From Dactylis glomerata (lineage: Eukaryota > Streptophyta > Magnoliopsida > Poales > Poaceae), in the NCBI GenBank assembly GCA_007115705.1, contig QXEO01000334.1, forward strand, positions 1,211,567 through 1,275,566: 64,000 bases of DNA. The letters run 5' to 3'. Below are positions 1-10,700 of the stretch, piece after piece. Position 1 is the stretch's first letter. Each line of letters opens with the position of its first letter. Both the position numbers and the translations under genes were made by a program. The notes under the pieces were generated by a model, which was not told the origin of the DNA, made no database searches, and saw only the letters and a list, made by a program, of their open reading frames with translations.

Positions 1-1097
1 AAAAGGTTCTACAGTCATGTTTTTATTGGCCAACCCTTTTTAAAGATGCTAGAAAGTTTGTTTTATCATGTGATGAATGACAACCAGTTGGTAATATTTC
101 TAGACGTAATGAAATGCCTATAAATTATTCTCTTGTTATTGAACCATTTGATTGTTGGGAATTTGATTTTATGGGTCCTTTTCCTCCTTCAGAAGGTTAT
201 ACTCATATACTTGTTGATGTTGATTATGTTACTAAGTGGGTAGAAGCTATACCTACGAAGAGTGCCGATGGTGAGACCTCGTTAAAGATGCTTAAGGATG
301 TTATATTTCCTAGGTTTGGTGTGCCTAGATATCTTATGACTCATGGAGGTTCTCATTTTATTCATGGCGGTTTTAGGAAAACTCTTGCTAGATACGACGT
401 TACTCATAGAATTGCTTCTGCTTATCATCCCCAAACTAGTGGGCAAGTAGAGTTATCGAATAGGGAGATCAAGTCTATTTTGCAGAAGACTGTTAATAGA
501 TCTAGGAAAAATTGGGCTAGCAAGTTGAACGATGCTTTACGGGCTTATAGAACTGCTTATAAGAACCCCATGGGCATGTCTCCTTACAAAATGGTTTATG
601 GAAAAGCTTGTCACTTGCCTTTAGAATTAGAACACAAAGATTTTTGGGCAGTGAGAGAGCTTAATAGGGATTTTAAACTTGCTGGTAAGAAAAGGTTGCT
701 TGATTTGAGTTCTTTAGATGAGTGGAGAAATGAAGCTTATGAGAATGCCAGACTTTTCAAAGAGAAAGTCAAACAATGGCATGATAGGAGAATTCTTAAG
801 AGAGAGTTTCATGTTGGTGAGAAATTTCTATTGTATAGGTCTCGTCTCAGATTTTTTGCAGGAAAATTACTCTCAAAATGGGAAGGAACCTTTGTTATTG
901 AAGAGGTGTATCGCTCAGGTGCGGTAAAGATCGCTTCTCTTAAAGATAACACTACGCAAGTGGTGAATGGGCAAAGACTCAAGCATTATATTTCTGGAGA
1001 TTCTTATAATGAAGATGTCGATGTTATTCAAATGATAACTCCGGAAGAATTTATCAAAGAGCATATGCAGGAATCTACAGAGTCCATTCTCAAATAG
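1..1097 (+). pseudogene. Gypsy integrase C-terminal part, decayed
   Basis: This is the integrase end of a pol polyprotein, which would splice retroelement cDNA into nuclear DNA. The frame runs from the window edge: the zinc-finger end (FYWPTLFKDARKFVLSCDE) is followed by a TGA at 78-80 where the last zinc-binding Cys is expected. The catalytic core starts near 114. The first Asp is in EFDFMGPF and the Glu region in HPQTSGQVE. The second catalytic Asp, normally in a (S/T)DGGxHF motif, reads THGGSHF (codon CAT), so the DDE triad is broken. The frame ends at TAG 1095-1097. No chromodomain is seen, which fits a non-chromovirus lineage. The stop and the lost Asp make it non-functional. Confidence 0.88.
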
Positions 1098-1330
1098 GTA
1101 ACAGTTCTAGTCAGAAAAGGTTCACGTTAAACTTTTACACTTATATTTTTGTCGTTCTTATTAAATATGAAAAATCACGAGACGGAAACGGGTAGGAGAC
1201 GGAGTCCGTTGGCTCCTCACCACCAGGGGGCGCGGGCCCACTCCTGGCCGCGCCGCCATGTGGTGAGACCACCCCGGAACTCATTTTCATCCCGGTTTCC
1301 TCCTGTGACTTCATTTTGATGTTTAATTTT

Positions 1331-1341
1331 CGCCTATATAA
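1331..1341 (+). promoter_or_regulatory. TATA-box region upstream of the extra ORF
   Basis: The string CTATATAACC lies about 100 bases before the ATG at 1436. It is preceded (1210-1265) by a GC-rich block around GGGCGCGGGCCCACTCCTGG. A closely similar block lies in the LTR at 21003-21065, and a looser one at 56690-56760, so the upstream region looks like an LTR promoter. Promoter function is inferred. Confidence 0.5.
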
Positions 1342-1435
1342 CCCCCCGGATTGCCCGAGGTTTGTATATCATGTTCTCGTCATGTTTTTATTTCGATCTG
1401 TTTCTGTCAGGAGTTGTCCCAGTTTTGGAGTCACC

Positions 1436-1925
1436 ATGTCTTTGTCTGGTTCATCCGAGGAGAACTCTCTTGCGGACATCATCAATCCGTACATGAGGGA
1501 GTTGATGATGCATCCGAAGGAGTTGTCACTCAAGGATGGGAAGTTGCAGATAGACGATGTCCAGGGCCCAACAGGAGGCGGGAGTCTCAAAGCCAGGATG
1601 GAAGCGTTGGAGCAAGAAGTATTTAAATACAAGAAGATGGCAGAACACGAGGTGGACGTCATCCATAGGATAAATCAAGAACTCATCGCCAAGCACAAGA
1701 AGGAGACCGCAGAGCTCTAGGATGACATCTTGACACTCCATGAGACCACCAACAAATTACAAGCACAACTCTACGACTTGCAGAACCAAAAATGTGAGTA
1801 TGAAGCTAGGTTTAAACAAATAAGTGCTGCTACCAGTTTCAGGATATTGGAGACCAAGACATTTTTCCTTGATGGGGAACCTTTGCCTTGGAAGTCTGAT
1901 GATGATAAAGATTCACCACCACCGC
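1436..1925 (+). pseudogene. Athila extra ORF, predicted coiled-coil protein, interrupted
   Basis: This is an ORF downstream of integrase, starting at ATG 1436 (MSLSGSSEENSLADIINPYM). About 95 codons are open up to TAG 1718-1720. The same frame then continues without another stop (DDILTLHETTNKLQAQLYDL) to 1925, where element 1 is inserted. The middle is rich in Glu, Lys, Leu and Gln with heptad-like spacing, suggesting a coiled coil. No signal peptide or membrane segment is visible, so I do not call it envelope-like. The TAG probably replaced a TGG codon. Function unknown. Its position between integrase and the 3' LTR is where Athila elements commonly have a third ORF. Confidence 0.6.
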
Positions 1926-2396
1926 TGACATGGATATGCCCTTTGGGTACCCACAGATTAGTATACCGGGTTTGGCCCATGATGGAAGTGGACAAGTACA
2001 AGGACTCGAAGATGACTTGGAGACGAAGAAGGAAGGTTCTAATCCGTATTCGACTAGGACACTTGTAAAACCTTGCCCCGTTGCATATATAAAGCCAGGC
2101 AAGGGTGCCCCTAGAGATATATCTAAGACAACTTACAATATCATAGACAAGCAATATTAGAGAGACAAGAAAGATAGATTAGATATAGACTAGATACAAT
2201 ATTCCGCCTACGGCGGCCCACTGTAAAACACCAATGATCATATACTAGATTGCTAGCAGGATGTAGCGATCCTCCACCGCGGGGACGTGAACCTGGGTAC
2301 ATCGTGTGCCAATCTCGATCCTGGAATCTCTAGTCATTGCTCTTCCCCCGATCCTAAGTTCTTCATCTAGGACATTTGTCGAGTTAACCCTCGTCA
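1926..2396 (+). repeat. 5' LTR of element 1
   Basis: 471 bases beginning TGACATGGATATGCCC and ending GTTAACCCTCGTCA. The first 185 bases recur at 4754-4938 with few changes. A TATA-like CATATATAAAG lies near 2085-2095. The LTR is followed after two bases by a primer-binding-like TGGCGCC. Confidence 0.88.
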
Positions 2397-2398
2397 AT

Positions 2399-2415
2399 TG
2401 GCGCCGACCGTGGAG
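2399..2415 (+). other. Primer-binding site of element 1
   Basis: TGGCGCCGACCGTGGAG lies two bases after the LTR end. It starts with TGG, the complement of a tRNA 3' CCA, and resembles the site of element A (TGGCGCCCACCGTGGGGC). The tRNA is not assigned. Confidence 0.7.
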
Positions 2416-2458
2416 ATCGCGGCGACTGGATTTTGTTATCCGGGCGGGATCCTTCAAC

Positions 2459-2554
2459 TTTTTCATCGACAAGATCAGCAAGTTTTTCATCGACAAGATC
2501 AGCAAGTTTTTCATCGATAAGATCAGCAAATTTTTCATCGACAAGATCAACAAA
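2459..2554 (+). repeat. Four tandem 24-bp repeats
   Basis: Four head-to-tail copies of a 24-base unit (TTTTTCATCGACAAGATCAG plus CAAG) with a few substitutions. Because 24 is a multiple of three, one frame repeats FFIDKISK and another FSSTRSAS. It lies just after the primer site of element 1. No function is evident. Confidence 0.95.
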
Positions 2555-4742
2555 TTTTATGGCTGCCAATAGCAGCAGCAAGATCGCTTCAACAGATCCA
2601 TCCTCTTCAGATCGACTTCATCATCAACAAAGAAGGGCGCACCAAGCTTCGCGACTATGGAGTCGACAAAAGTTCTTGGCATTAGCCTCTGAACCGGTGG
2701 AATCAACGTCCGCTGCAACGCAAGGCAGATTGATAAGAAATATTCGGATACGTATTCTTGTCGGATCCGTCGAACCGCCAGTTGCGGTACTGATCATCGC
2801 AAAGAAACGAGAAAAAAGAAGCAGCGGTGACGAACAAAACATTGGCCAAGCAGTAATAATCAAAAATACAGCAATTAGAAGCGCATATGCGCCGATCAGC
2901 AATTATACGAATAGATACGATCTGCAAGATCAAGTCCAATCCGGTTTCCCAAGATCGGCCGACACACATCCGACCGTGATTTGACTAATCTACACCAGAT
3001 TATCCACTAGTACAAGTAAAAGGAGCGCGTCAAAGTCCCAAGAAGACAAGGTTTGGTGATTGCAGAATTCAACTACCAAACCGGTCAGTGTTCAGATTCT
3101 ACAAGCAAGATTACTTCACGAGAAGGCAAACAAAAAAGAAGAAGATCGGAAGCAGATGAGTATTTTCGAGTGAAGACGTCAAGACCAAGATACAACCTCA
3201 CAGAGCCACAGCAGGCATACTCAATCGTCTTCACGTTATTAGAGGACACACACCTACGTTCATGGATTTTGCGGCAAGGTAGATCTGCATGGATTTAGCC
3301 CGATCGCATCCGATAAAATCAGCAGCTTCGATGATGGAAGAGCGGTTCAAGACTTCTGACAACATACATCTATGTATTCAAGACAAGAAAGAATGCGAGA
3401 AGAAAAAGAATCAATCCGTCAAGCAATCAGCGTATGTGGAAAATTATGTCGACTACTCCGCTCGTGTAACCTGGAGAAAAATACTCGTCTACTTTGTCTT
3501 CAACATCGTCGACTATGGCTTGCTACGCTCGGGTGCTCGCCGCCGCGCACTCGCGTAAACTATCTGCAACGCTCGGGGGCTCGACATCAACTCGCCCTAG
3601 AGTGCGGAAAATCACCCTCAAGACCTGCGACTTCATCGACATCAGCAACGCGATGATCCCAACAGCGCTCGGGGGCTCGACAACAACTTCGCCTCCGATC
3701 GTGGATACGATTCTACGACAACAACTCGACTACGTCTACATCCATCCTCGACTGCATCTACACAGCACCCGAAAAAAGCTAAGTTTTCCTCTTCCAAGAA
3801 GTCGATTATTATTTTACTTTCGCCGTACCCGACACTCGGGGGCTCCGCCATAAAAAATCATCTTGCATATCATTGACTTCAAAAAATTGTGAAAGCCCTA
3901 GTAGTTGGCTGGCGTTACTTGTCGAATACTTGACAATTTAGTTTACAGTCGCATGAAGCTCGACTAACGATTGGCAAGGCCTAAATCTTGGGTGTCAGAC
4001 TAACGAAAAGGCTTAGCAAGTATCTTGAAATTCAAATACGGCAAACGCATCACATTACGTCTGACCTGAGTAGCTGATCGAGCCGTGAAGTGCATCAAGA
4101 TAACGAAAGGGTCTTACATACGAGCAACAAAATTGCACAAAAAATATCGAGTTTTTGTTTTACATACTACATCATCATTGCAGTCTACAAGCATAATATT
4201 TCTTAAAGAGACAAATATTTCATAACTATTCATATTTTCTGCAGGAGTTGAACATCTTCGACTAGTACAACTTGAGTCTATGCCCGGCTACAAGCACCCA
4301 AACATAGACTCGGGGGCTACTCCCATCGGGAGCGCTGGTCGTGCACCCGATATAAAATCAAATTTGAGAAAGAATTCGACAAGGAGAGAAGAAGAAGAAA
4401 CTTGGAGCCTATGATCGACTACAAGTACCCGACCATAGCCTCGGGGGCTACTTCGAGAAGATCATCGATGAATAAATACTTCATGAAGAGCGAGGAAGAA
4501 AATTTCGAGTCCATTGTCGGTGGCAAACACCAAAGACATTGACTCGACATTTACTCCCATCGGGAGAGCGGATTTAAGAACCCGACAATTTTGGCCATTG
4601 CATTTGAAGTCAAAGTTTGAAGAAGTTAATAATTTAAGAAGTCGAAGTTTGAAGAAGCCGAACATATATGAAGCTGAAGATTGAAGAAGTCGAAGATTTG
4701 AAGTTTGGAGACTCAACCCGAGTCTGCGACTCAAGTAGAGTC
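2555..4742 (+). other. Internal region of element 1, no recognisable gene
   Basis: About 2.2 kb with only short open frames and no gag, protease, reverse transcriptase or integrase motif. From 3573 on, the string TCGGGGGCT recurs at 3573, 3669, 3836, 4310 and 4441, and finally in the tract next to the 3' LTR (4743). CTCCCATCGGGAG, a near-palindrome, recurs at about 4321 and 4555. Both motifs also occur, reversed, in element C (55400-55720). Confidence 0.75.
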
Positions 4743-4753
4743 TCGGGGGCTAC

Positions 4754-4938
4754 TGACATGGATATGCCCTTTGTGTACCCACGGATTAGTATACCGGGTT
4801 CGGCCCATGATGGAAGTGGACAAGTACAAGGACTCGAAGATGATTTGGAGACGAAGAAGGAAGGTTCTAATCCGTATTCGACTAGAACACTTGTAAAACC
4901 TTGCCCCGTTGCATATATAAAGCCAGGCAAGGGTGCCC
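4754..4938 (+). repeat. 3' LTR of element 1, truncated
   Basis: It begins TGACATGGATATGCCC after a purine-rich CTCGGGGGCTAC and matches the first 185 bases of 1926-2396. It stops at AAGGGTGCCC, where the reverse Athila-type LTR starts. The remaining 286 bases are not found in the window. Confidence 0.88.
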
Positions 4939-6018
4939 TGCTACTCCAAATGAATGTTGTTGCAGACAGTCCTTGTGCGTGGTGAATAACCAGCCCGTTG
5001 GGAACCCCAAGAGGAAGGTATGATGAGTGTAGCAGCAAGTTTTCCCTCAGTTTAAGAAACCAAGGTTTATCGAACAGGAGAAGAGAGACGATGACGACTG
5101 AAGGTGTTGTGGAACCTGCACACACACAAACAAATACTTTGTTCCCAACTTGCGATGAGGTTGTCAGTCTCACCGGTTTGCTTGAAACAAAGGTTATGAG
5201 CGTATCGAGTGGAAAACAGTAGAGTATATGCGAGTAAAGTAAACAGTACGGGAAAAGTAAACAGGTGATTGCAATATGATTAAAATAGGACCGGGGTCCA
5301 CAGTTCACTAGTGGTGTCTCTCCATAGATAAATAGCATGCTGGGTAAACAAATTACAGTTGGGCAATTGATAGAATAAAGATAACGTGATATGTCAAGAA
5401 GATCACTATGAGATTTACTCTGCGCATTACAACAAAATACATAGACCGCCATCCAACTGCATCTATGACTAATAATCCACTCCCGGGGATATCAATCCGA
5501 ACACCCTAGAAGTATTAAGTTGCGAACAACAGATAATTGCATTAAGCAAAGTGTGTAATATAAACAAAGCATATGCCTTTGAGCATATGAATGTTGTTTT
5601 CTCCCTAGTAGCAACAGCACATCTACCACCTTAGAGGTTTCTGTCACTCCCCCAGGTGAAATAGAGACATGAACCCACTATCGAGCATAAATACTCCCTC
5701 TTGGAGTCACTAGCAACTACTCGGCCAAGATAGCTACTAACAACGGAGAGCATGCAAGATCATAAACAACATAGAGATAACAAAAGATATAATTCAGTAC
5801 AGCAACTTAATCATAAACACCAATATTCATCGGATCCCAACAAACCAACATCATAGAATTACATAACGGTGATCTCAATCATGTATGGCAGCTCATGAGA
5901 TCTAAACATGAAGCACATGGTAGAGAAGACAACCATCTAGCTACTGCTATGGACCCATAGTCCAAGGTAGACTACTCACTCATTGCTCCGGAGGCAAGCA
6001 TGGCGATGAAGAAGACCT
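4939..6018 (-). mobile_element. Athila-type LTR, reverse, truncated
   Basis: This matches, over most of its length, the reverse LTRs at 26024-27635 and 31000-32610 and the forward LTR at 56428-58115. It begins at the LTR's 3' terminus (TGCTA on this strand) and is cut at 6018 by the Copia element, so the U3 part is missing. Its first 30 bases differ from the other copies: it lacks their extra GGCGCC-containing block. Either a solo LTR or an end of a larger element. Confidence 0.82.
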
Positions 6019-7748
6019 TGAAGGGTTTCGTAGCATAGTAAACAAAAATTTTCCTACGCAACGAACAAGAAAACCAAGATCTAATCTAGGAGATGTAATC
6101 AACGAGAGAGGTAGATGAGATCTTCATACCCTTGAAGATTCGCACAGCGGAAACGTTCAAGAGAACGTGGTTGACGTAGTCGTACTCGCCTTCTCCTCCT
6201 CGCGATCCGATCCGATCCTACGCCGCAAGTGGCGGCGCCTCCGAGAGTTGCACACGTGCGGTGCAGCGACGTCTCCTCCTTCCTCGTTCCAGCAAGTATG
6301 GTGGAGAGATAGATTGGATCGGCAGCACGATGGCGTGGTGCTTATGGTGGAGAGTTTCTGCGGCAGGGCTTCGCCTACGCGCAGTCACGAGAGAGAGAGA
6401 GGGAGAGCAGCAGGGGCGGCTAGGGTTTGGGTCTTCAGGTTAGGGAGGGCTGCGCCCCCTGCCCCCCCTTATATGGAGGGCTGGGCGGCCAGCATAGCCC
6501 CCTCCTCCAATCCCTAGCCGACTTGGATAAGGAGGAGTGGGGGGCAAGTTTCCCCCCCCTTTCCTTATTTGAAGTTTCCTTTAGGGTTACCCCTTGGGCT
6601 TGGCCGGCTGGGCCTTAGGGGCCTTGTGCACCTGGCCCAAGGCGGCCAGGGCACTTCCCCTTAGGCCCACGCAGGCCTCCGTCAAGTGGGCCCACGTTGG
6701 TCCCACTCCGGAACCTTCTAGAACCTTCCGGTACAATACCGATAAACTCCGAAACCTTTCCGGAATCCAAAAAACTGCTTTCCTTTATATGAATCTTATT
6801 CTCCGGACCATTCCGGAACCTCTCGTGACGTCCTGGATCTCATCCGAGACTCCGAACTAAAACTCATAAACCAATTATCCATTCTATCCTAGCATCGATA
6901 CACGTTAAGTGTGTGACCCTACGGGTTCGAGAATATGCAGACATGATCTTCTATCAATAATCAATAGCGGGATCTGGAAACCCATATTGACTCCCACATA
7001 TTCATCGATAATCATATCGAATGAACCACGATGTCAGGATTCAATTAATCCCGTATATGTATTCCCTTCGTCACACGATATTTTACTTGCCCGAGATTTG
7101 ATCGTCGGTATCGCCATACCTAGTTCAATCTCGTTCACAGCAAGTACTTTACTCGTTCCGTAATCCGATATCACTTCATGATTAACTCCTTAACCACATG
7201 CTTGCAAGCGGTGTTGATATCGATTACCGAGTGGGCCCGAAGTATATCTCTCCGACTTGGGAGGGACAAATTCCATCTCGATACATACAACTCAACAAGT
7301 ACTTTCTGATCACCTGAGAGACACCTTTATTATCACCCTCACATAGGATGACGTTTGATGACTTCAAAGCTTTCTTCCGATACTAGGGAGTTGTATTATC
7401 TTATGGTCTAAGGAATACAATACATGACATAGGAAAAGCTTCGCAAAGATGAACACGATGACACGATCTAATTGCTCTGCTTTATTTAGGTCTGTCCATC
7501 ATATCATTCTCCTAATGATATGATCTCATTATTAATTGACAACACATGTCTATGGTTAGGAAACCTTAACCATCATTAATCAATGAGCTAGTCCAAAGAG
7601 GCGTACTAGGGACACGGTGTTGCTCATAAACCACACAAGTATTAAAGTTTCCGCTTAATACAATTCTAGCATGGAATATAAACATTATCATGAACAAGAA
7701 TTATAATAATAACATCTTTATTATTGCCTCTAGGGCATAATTCCAACA
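6019..7748 (-). repeat. 3' LTR of the Copia element
   Basis: 1730 bases, complete, with TGTTGGAATTATG at 7748 reading leftwards and ...CCCTTCA at 6019. A TATA-like CCATATAAGG lies at about 6467-6476 on the minus strand. The flank GACCT (6014-6018) has no partner because the other end is truncated. Confidence 0.95.
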
Positions 7749-7763
7749 GTCTCCCACTTGCAC
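7749..7763 (-). other. Polypurine tract of the Copia element
   Basis: On the minus strand GTGCAAGTGGGAGAC directly precedes the 3' LTR. This is the usual BARE-family tract priming plus-strand synthesis. Confidence 0.85.
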
Positions 7764-7776
7764 TAGAGTCAATAAT

Positions 7777-10700
7777 CTAGTTTACATCTGGCAACAATCT
7801 AACACCCATGGCATTAAGGTGCTGATCATGTTTTGCTCGTGGAAGAGGTTTAGTCAACGGATCTGCGACATTCAGATCTGTATGTACTTTGCTAATCTTC
7901 AGATCTCCATCTGCTATATAATCTCGAATTATATGGAATCGGCGATTGATGTGCTTGGTTTTTGGATGATATCTTGGTTCCTTAGCCAGTGCTATGGCGC
8001 CAGTGTTGTCGCACAATATCTCCAGTGGGTCCAAGACATTTGGAACCACACCAAGCTCAGTGATGAAGTTTCTGATCCAAACTCCTTCACTTGATGCTTC
8101 CGAAGCAGCCATGTATTCCGCTTCTGTTGTAGATCCTGCGATCACGCTTTGCTTGCAGCTTCTCCAGCTCACAGCTCCACCATTCAAAATATAAACGTAT
8201 CCTGTCTGAGATTTAGAATCATCCGGGTCGGTGTCGAAGCTAGCATCGACGTAACCTTTTACGACGAGCTCCTCGTCACCTCCATAGACTAAGAACATTT
8301 CTTTAGTCCTATTTAAATACTTTAGGATGTTCTTTACGGCTGTCCAGTGTTCCACTCCTGGATCACTTTGGTATCTGCTCGTCAAACTAAGAGCATTGGA
8401 CACATCCGGTCTAGTACACAGCATGGCATACATGATAGAACCTATGGCCGAGGCATATGGCACTTTGCTCATAGTTTCTCTATCTTTTACCGTAGCTGGA
8501 CACTGAGCCTTGCTCAATATCTTACCTGACAACATGGGCAATGAACCTTTCTTTGCTTTATCCATTCTGAACCTCTTCAGAACTTTGTCCAGATATGTAC
8601 TTTGGCTTAAAGCTATTAGGCGTCTTTCTCTATCTCTATAGATTTTGATGCCTAATATATAAGCAGCTTCCCCTAGGTCTTTCATTGAAAAACATTTATT
8701 CAAATAACTCTTCACATCGTTAAGCATATCGATGTCATTTCCAATAATCAATATGTCATCCACATATAGTACTAAAAATGTCACCGAGCTCCCACTCACT
8801 TTCTTGTAGATACAAGCTTCGTAGCAATTTGGAACAAATCCAAAATTCTTGATCACTTGATCAAAACGAAGGTTCCAACTCCGAGATGCTTGCTTCAGTC
8901 CATAAATGGAACGCTGAAGTTTGCACACCTTATTAGCATCCTTAGGATCGACAAAACCTTCGGGCTGCATCATATACAACTCTTCATCAATGTTGCCATT
9001 GAGGAACGCAGTCTTGACATCCATCTGCCATATTTCATAATCATGAAACGCAGCAATTGCTAATAAAATCCGAATGGACTTAAACATCGCTACGGGAGAG
9101 AAAGTCTCATCATAGTCAACACCTTGAACTTGCCGAAAACCTTTTGCGACAAGCCGAGCTTTATAGACAGTAACATTACCATCCGCGTCCGTTTTCTTCT
9201 TGAAAATCCATTTGCACTCAACGGCCTTACGGTCGCTAGGAGGATCCACCAAAGTCCACACTTGGTTTTCGCTCATGGATCCCAATTCGGATTTCATGGC
9301 CTCTAGCCATTTCTCAGAGTCTGGGCTCATCATTGCTTCCTCATAGTTCGCAGGTTCGCTGTTGTCTAACAACAAGACGGTTAAGACAGGGTTGCCGTAC
9401 CATTCAGGAGTGGCACGTGACCTTGTCGACCTGCGAAGTTCAGTAGTAGCATCGTTTGAAGTTTCATGATCTTTATCATTAGCTTCCTCTCTTGTTGATG
9501 CAGGCGGCGCCGGAACAATTTCTGGTGCTGCGCTACTCTCCAACTCGAGAGAAGGTTCAATAACCTCGTCTAGCTCTACCTTTCTCCCACTCACTTCTTT
9601 CGAGAGAAACTCCTTCTCAAGAAAGGATCCGTTCTTTGCAACAAACACTTTGCCTTCGGATCTGTGGTAGAAGGTATACCCAATCGTTTCCTTAGGGTAT
9701 CCTATGAAGACGCATTTCTCCGCTTTGGGTTCGAGCTTGTCCGGCATCAACTTCTTGACGTAAGCTTTGCATCCCCAAACTTTAAGAAACGACAACTTAG
9801 GTTTAGCACCAAACCAAAGTTCATACGGTGTCGTCTTAACGGATTTAGATGGTGCCCTATTTAAAGTGAATGCAGCGGTTTCTAATGCATAACCCCAAAA
9901 TGATAACGGCAAATCTGTAAGAGACATCATTGATCGCACCATATCTAATAGAGTTCGATTCCGGCGTTCAGACACACCATTGCGCTGTGGTGTTCCGGGT
10001 GGCGTGAGTTGCGAAACGATTCCGCTTGCTTTAAGATGCGTGAGAAAATCATAACTCAAATACTCACCTCCACGATCGGATCGTAGAAATTTAATTTTCC
10101 TGTTACGATGGTTTTCCACTTCGTTCTGAAATTCTTTGAACTTTTCAAACGTTTCAGATTTATGTTTCATTAAATAGATATACCCATATCTACTTAAGTC
10201 ATCAGTAAAAGTGAGAAAATAGCGATATCCACCGCGCGTCGAAATACTCATTGGTCCGCACACATCGGTATGTATGATTTCCAATAAGTCCGTTGCTCGC
10301 TCCATTATTCCGGAGAACGGGGTTTTGATCATCTTGCCCATGAGGCATGGTTCGCACGTGTCAAATGATTCAAAATCAAGAGACTCCAAAAGTCCATCAG
10401 AATGGAGTTTCTTCATGCGTTTTACACCAATATGACCTAGACGGCAGTGCCACAAATAAGTTGGATTATCACTATCTACTTTGCATCTTTTAGCCTCAAT
10501 GTTATGGATGTGTGTTTCATTGCTTTCGAGATTCAGAAGAAATAAACCATTCACAACAGGTGCATGACCATAAAAGATGTTATTCATATAAATAGAACAA
10601 CCATTATTCTCAGATTTAAATGAATAACCGTCTTGCAATAAACATGATCCAGATATAATGTTCATGCTCAACGCAGGCACATAATAACACTTATTAAGGT

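Larger units (their letters stand above)
1..1925 (+). mobile_element. Athila-type Ty3/Gypsy retrotransposon, 3' coding fragment
   Basis: This is the 3' end of an autonomous Gypsy element that enters from the left edge of the window. It holds the integrase end (1-1097), a spacer with a TATA box, and an extra coiled-coil ORF (1436-1925). The integrase C-terminal half has the wording typical of Athila-clade plant elements (YGKACHLPLELEHK). The right end is cut at 1925 by the LTR element starting at 1926. The element's own 3' LTR is not seen next to it. A distant Athila 3' region at 22033-23981 on the same strand could be its continuation, but that is inference. Confidence 0.8.
1926..4938 (+). 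mobile_element. Element 1: short non-autonomous LTR retrotransposon
   Basis: The structure is 5' LTR (1926-2396), primer site (2399-2415), about 2.35 kb without any recognisable retroelement protein, a purine-rich tract ending at 4753, and a 3' LTR cut after 185 bases by the next insertion. The LTR ends like that of element C (…GTTAACCCTCGTCA), so the two belong to related families. The left flank is ACCGC (1921-1925). The right flank is lost, so the target duplication cannot be confirmed. It would depend on a relative's proteins to move. Confidence 0.8.
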
